Shown: positions 61,747 through 64,000 of the stretch, one piece after another
Position numbering within the stretch: the stretch's first letter is position 1
How the letters are laid out: each line of letters opens with the position of its first letter
NCBI GenBank assembly: GCA_964560425.1
Contig: CAZLLE010000054.1
Coordinates: forward strand, 9,086-73,085
From: CAZLLE01 sp964560425
GTDB taxonomy: Bacteria > Campylobacterota > Campylobacteria > Campylobacterales > QNZT01
Length of the DNA: 64,000 nt
Reading direction: 5' to 3'
Program-made: the position numbers and the translations under genes
Notes under the pieces: generated by a model
Database searches by the model: none
Told to the model about the DNA's origin: nothing
Seen by the model: only the letters and a program-made list of their open reading frames with translations

Positions 61747-62979
61747 ATGAAATTAAATATAATAAAATTATCACTCTTTGCTCTAGCATTAAGTCCCACT
61801 TATAGTTTAGCAATAGAAAATAGTGAAACTATTAAAGTTGATACGCTTATTTTATATAGTGCAGGAGCCAAAAATATCTATAATGGTGATGCTCAAACAA
61901 GAATCAACCATTTGATTACAACTACTAATAAAATATATAAAGATAGTGGCTTAAATATTGAACTAAACCCCGTTAAAATTCAAGAGTATAGTATGAATGA
62001 CTCTATCAATTCACAAAGTGCTCTTGTATCTATTAAAGATGATGCAAAAGTTGCAAAAATAAGAGATGAAGTAGGAGCTGATGAGGTTCTTATTTATAGA
62101 CCCTATTCAAATGATGGATCTTGTGGTATAGCGTACCAAAATAATTATCTGAATAATCCAAAAGCTACTTGGGTTGAAAAATATGCTTATGCTCATGTTG
62201 TAATTGATTGTGCAAGTCATGCTACCGCTCATGAGATAGGTCACAATATGGGACTTGGACACTCCGCAAAACAGAACTCTACAGGAGCCTATCCTTATGC
62301 AAGAGGGCATGGTGAAATGAATGAGTTTACAACTATTATGGCTTATGAAAATAGTTATAATGGTGAAAAAATTTATAAATTTTCTAGTCCATCTTTGGAT
62401 TGTAAGGGTGCTCCTTGTGGAGTAGAAGAGGGTAATTATGATCAAGCAGATGCTGTAAAAGCACTAATTCAAACTGTGCCATTAGTTGCAAATTTTAGAG
62501 AACATATCTCAACTAATGATACAAATAGTAGTCAAAATAGAGATGATAAGGAGGATAATACAAAAGATAAGCGTGTTGTTGATGAAAATGCCAAAAAATT
62601 AGCAGATGCCAAAAAAGCATTTGAAGATCAACATTTAGTAGTAGAAGAGGCTACCAAAAAATTAAATGAGTTAAAAGATATCTTTTATGAGAAAAAAGCA
62701 GAATATATAGACATGAGACAATCTTATAGAGACTCTATCAATAAATATATTCAAGCTTGGAGAGATTATCGAAGTGGTAAAGCTACAAGAGCAGATTTTT
62801 TGGCTGAGAGAACAAAAATTATTAAGGAGAGAAAACTATTATCAAACTATATTAAGACAGAGTTGAGACCTTCTCTTAAAGATGTTAGGAGCTATTATAA
62901 AAATGATTATAAGAGAGAGGTCAAAAAGCTAAGAGAGTTAAATAAAACATATTTAAAACTTAAAAAGCAATTTGGTTAA
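61747..62979 (+). CDS. Secreted zinc metalloprotease (reprolysin-like) with C-terminal coiled coil
   Basis: A 410-residue exported metzincin: signal peptide (to about 22, SLAIE), then directly a catalytic domain with HEIGHNMGLGH (162-172), the extended zinc motif, and a Met-turn in TIMAYE. The mature domain starts right after the signal peptide (VDTLILYSAGAK), so the usual propeptide is missing. Residues about 275-410 form a charged coiled coil rich in Lys/Arg/Glu. The next gene, 6 bases away, encodes a propeptide-like protein. Targets unknown. Confidence 0.88.
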   Translation: MKLNIIKLSLFALALSPTYSLAIENSETIKVDTLILYSAGAKNIYNGDAQTRINHLITTTNKIYKDSGLNIELNPVKIQEYSMNDSINSQSALVSIKDDAKVAKIRDEVGADEVLIYRPYSNDGSCGIAYQNNYLNNPKATWVEKYAYAHVVIDCASHATAHEIGHNMGLGHSAKQNSTGAYPYARGHGEMNEFTTIMAYENSYNGEKIYKFSSPSLDCKGAPCGVEEGNYDQADAVKALIQTVPLVANFREHISTNDTNSSQNRDDKEDNTKDKRVVDENAKKLADAKKAFEDQHLVVEEATKKLNELKDIFYEKKAEYIDMRQSYRDSINKYIQAWRDYRSGKATRADFLAERTKIIKERKLLSNYIKTELRPSLKDVRSYYKNDYKREVKKLRELNKTYLKLKKQFG

Positions 62980-62985
62980 TAAGTC

Positions 62986-63690
62986 ATGAATAAAATTGTA
63001 ATATTTACCCTATTGGCTATATCTTCTGTTGCTACATATTTTGTAGTAGCAGGAGGATCAGAATCTAGTAATACTAAAGTAGCACCATTGGCAGTTGAAA
63101 CACCGCAACAAAATGTAGCAGAGATTCCAAAAGATATGGAGTTTTATGACAAACAAGATAAGGAGTTAATGAGTTTACCTAAATATAATCTTGATATAAG
63201 TGAAATTGATGAAGCGTTAGAGTTGAATGAAATAGCTAGTGTTGATATTAATATGCCTCATGAACACAAAGATATATTTCTTGAATCTAGTATAAATATA
63301 GTAAGTCAAGAGTTTCCACAAAAAGATGGAATCGAGCCATTATCTGCAATTGAGATCAAAAAAGATAGTATATCTAAGGTAAAAATAGGTGATACTATTA
63401 CACTCCCTTTTGTAGATGATGCAAAATATAGAGCAAAAATATCTGATAAGATTATTCATAAAGATGGCAGTACAAGCATCACAGGAAATCTTATAAATAG
63501 TAATAAAAAATATAGTGTAGTCCTAACACAAGGTAAAAATAGCTCATTTGGTAGCCTCACAACGCCAGAAGGAACTTATGAAATAGAGGTACTAAATGGT
63601 AAAGGTTATGTCTACTCCGTAAATGACATAGATAAAAAACGCATCGACTATACCAAAGAAGATGTGATACAAGTAGATAAGGAGAGTTGA
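62986..63690 (+). CDS. Exported propeptide-like partner of the metalloprotease
   Basis: A 234-residue protein with an N-terminal signal or anchor (1-24). The last 100 residues (IGDTITLPFVDDAKYRAKISD, IIHKDGSTSITGNL, YSVVLTQGKNSSFGSLTTPEGTYEI) follow the pattern of the N-terminal pro-region found in one chain with reprolysin-type peptidases of marine gammaproteobacteria. Here it is separate and downstream of a protease that lacks it, so it may act in trans as chaperone or inhibitor. No ribosome site is obvious, suggesting coupling to the protease. The assignment rests on pattern recognition alone. Confidence 0.6.
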   Translation: MNKIVIFTLLAISSVATYFVVAGGSESSNTKVAPLAVETPQQNVAEIPKDMEFYDKQDKELMSLPKYNLDISEIDEALELNEIASVDINMPHEHKDIFLESSINIVSQEFPQKDGIEPLSAIEIKKDSISKVKIGDTITLPFVDDAKYRAKISDKIIHKDGSTSITGNLINSNKKYSVVLTQGKNSSFGSLTTPEGTYEIEVLNGKGYVYSVNDIDKKRIDYTKEDVIQVDKES

Positions 63691-64000
63691 TTTTTTATAA
63701 TGACAAAGAATCAAATTATATATCCAGAGACTGAGCAGAAGCTTTTGAGTCTGTTCAGCCTTCAAAAAAAAGCTGAAAAATGAAAAAATGAAAATTTGAA
63801 ATCCGTCGAAATCGCATCGTCCGTCGTTTAGACTTCTTGCATAACTTATAAAAAGAGTATAGAAAAAAGAGGAGCAACTTCCCTTTTTTCGATAGCTTCA
63901 ATATGACGGAGATCATTATCACATTTATATCTTTCGATTACAACTATCTTCTTCTAAAGTCCCAATACTAACATCTTATATCTCGGCATGTTCTTACTCT
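63691..64000. other. Window-end region without a recognisable gene
   Basis: No credible coding frame is seen on either strand. TATAAT at 63696-63701 and a CTGAGCAG/CTGTTCAG imperfect hairpin follow the last gene. On the minus strand a 34-residue frame ends near 63850 after an in-frame stop. The stretch around 63800-63850 (CCGTCG repeats, then GACTTCTTGCATAAC) differs in composition from the rest and could be the edge of an insertion element, but no inverted-repeat partner is in view. Confidence 0.25.

Noticed and set aside
62107..62445. 112-residue minus-strand frame inside the metalloprotease gene
   Set aside because: Covers the HEIGH motif region in antisense; no ribosome site.

Overview
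The window is AT-rich chromosomal DNA from a member of the Campylobacterota (Epsilonproteobacteria), probably a free-living Sulfurimonas/Sulfurovum/Arcobacter-type organism. The main support is conserved gene order known from Campylobacter: gap-pgk-tpiA divergent from nadD-rsfS, rplY-pth-lptG, and tal beside serB. Carboxynorspermidine synthase, a ferredoxin:thioredoxin reductase catalytic subunit, many chemoreceptors and large hybrid sensor kinases fit the same group. I could not run a database search, so genus is inference.

Layout. 0-3.7 kb: a truncated gene, thioredoxin reductase subunit, polyamine enzyme, a beta-propeller lipoprotein, an unlisted 59-residue twin-arginine small protein, and a DUF302-like protein. 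3.7-8.2 kb: an overlapping late-cobalamin operon (Cys-rich protein, GH114-like lipoprotein, cobD, cobQ, cbiB). 8.3-12.3 kb: YceI-like protein, homoserine kinase (apparently starting at CTG), a chemoreceptor and a second DUF302-like protein. 12.3-15.5 kb: nth and a large M14 carboxypeptidase. 15.5-22.2 kb: a six-gene operon joining a carbohydrate-binding polysaccharide deacetylase to an iron-type ABC importer. 22.3-27.3 kb: housekeeping block lptG, pth, rplY, pilT, tal, serB. 27.5-33 kb: rhodanese lipoprotein and a 1304-residue surface protein. 33-40 kb: signal transduction cluster (REC-kinase, three-sensor hybrid kinase, REC-GGDEF-EAL). 40-44.8 kb: lower glycolysis, nadD, rsfS, PAS protein. 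44.8-49.4 kb: M20 peptidase divergent from two tandem ATP-grasp genes, one with helix-hairpin-helix motifs, then an orphan DNA adenine methylase. 49.4-55 kb: soluble CZB chemoreceptor, trpA, panB, ruvB, an AI-2E-type membrane protein and M23 peptidase. 55-64 kb: an accessory region of secreted proteins (repeat lipoprotein, subtilase, dihaem cytochrome, DUF7477-like repeat protein, zinc metalloprotease with a separate propeptide-like protein).

The most notable undescribed structure is in the last region. Three intergenic stretches (about 58.09-58.29, 59.01-59.18 and 61.45-61.63 kb) carry the same plus-strand layout: two TTTCACA-like repeats 11 bp apart, nine bases, a CATAAT -10 element, a 5' hairpin built on CTTAT(C/T)A, and a long 3' hairpin whose loop is C/U-rich. 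I interpret them as a co-regulated family of small RNAs driven by an OmpR/PhoB-type activator. The second most interesting locus is the divergent M20 peptidase / tandem ATP-grasp / HhH module around 44.8-48.3 kb, which looks like an uncharacterised peptide or amino-acid ligase system.

At several convergent junctions a terminator-like hairpin contains or touches one or both stop codons, a compact arrangement repeated along the window. No tRNA, rRNA, CRISPR array or complete insertion sequence was seen.
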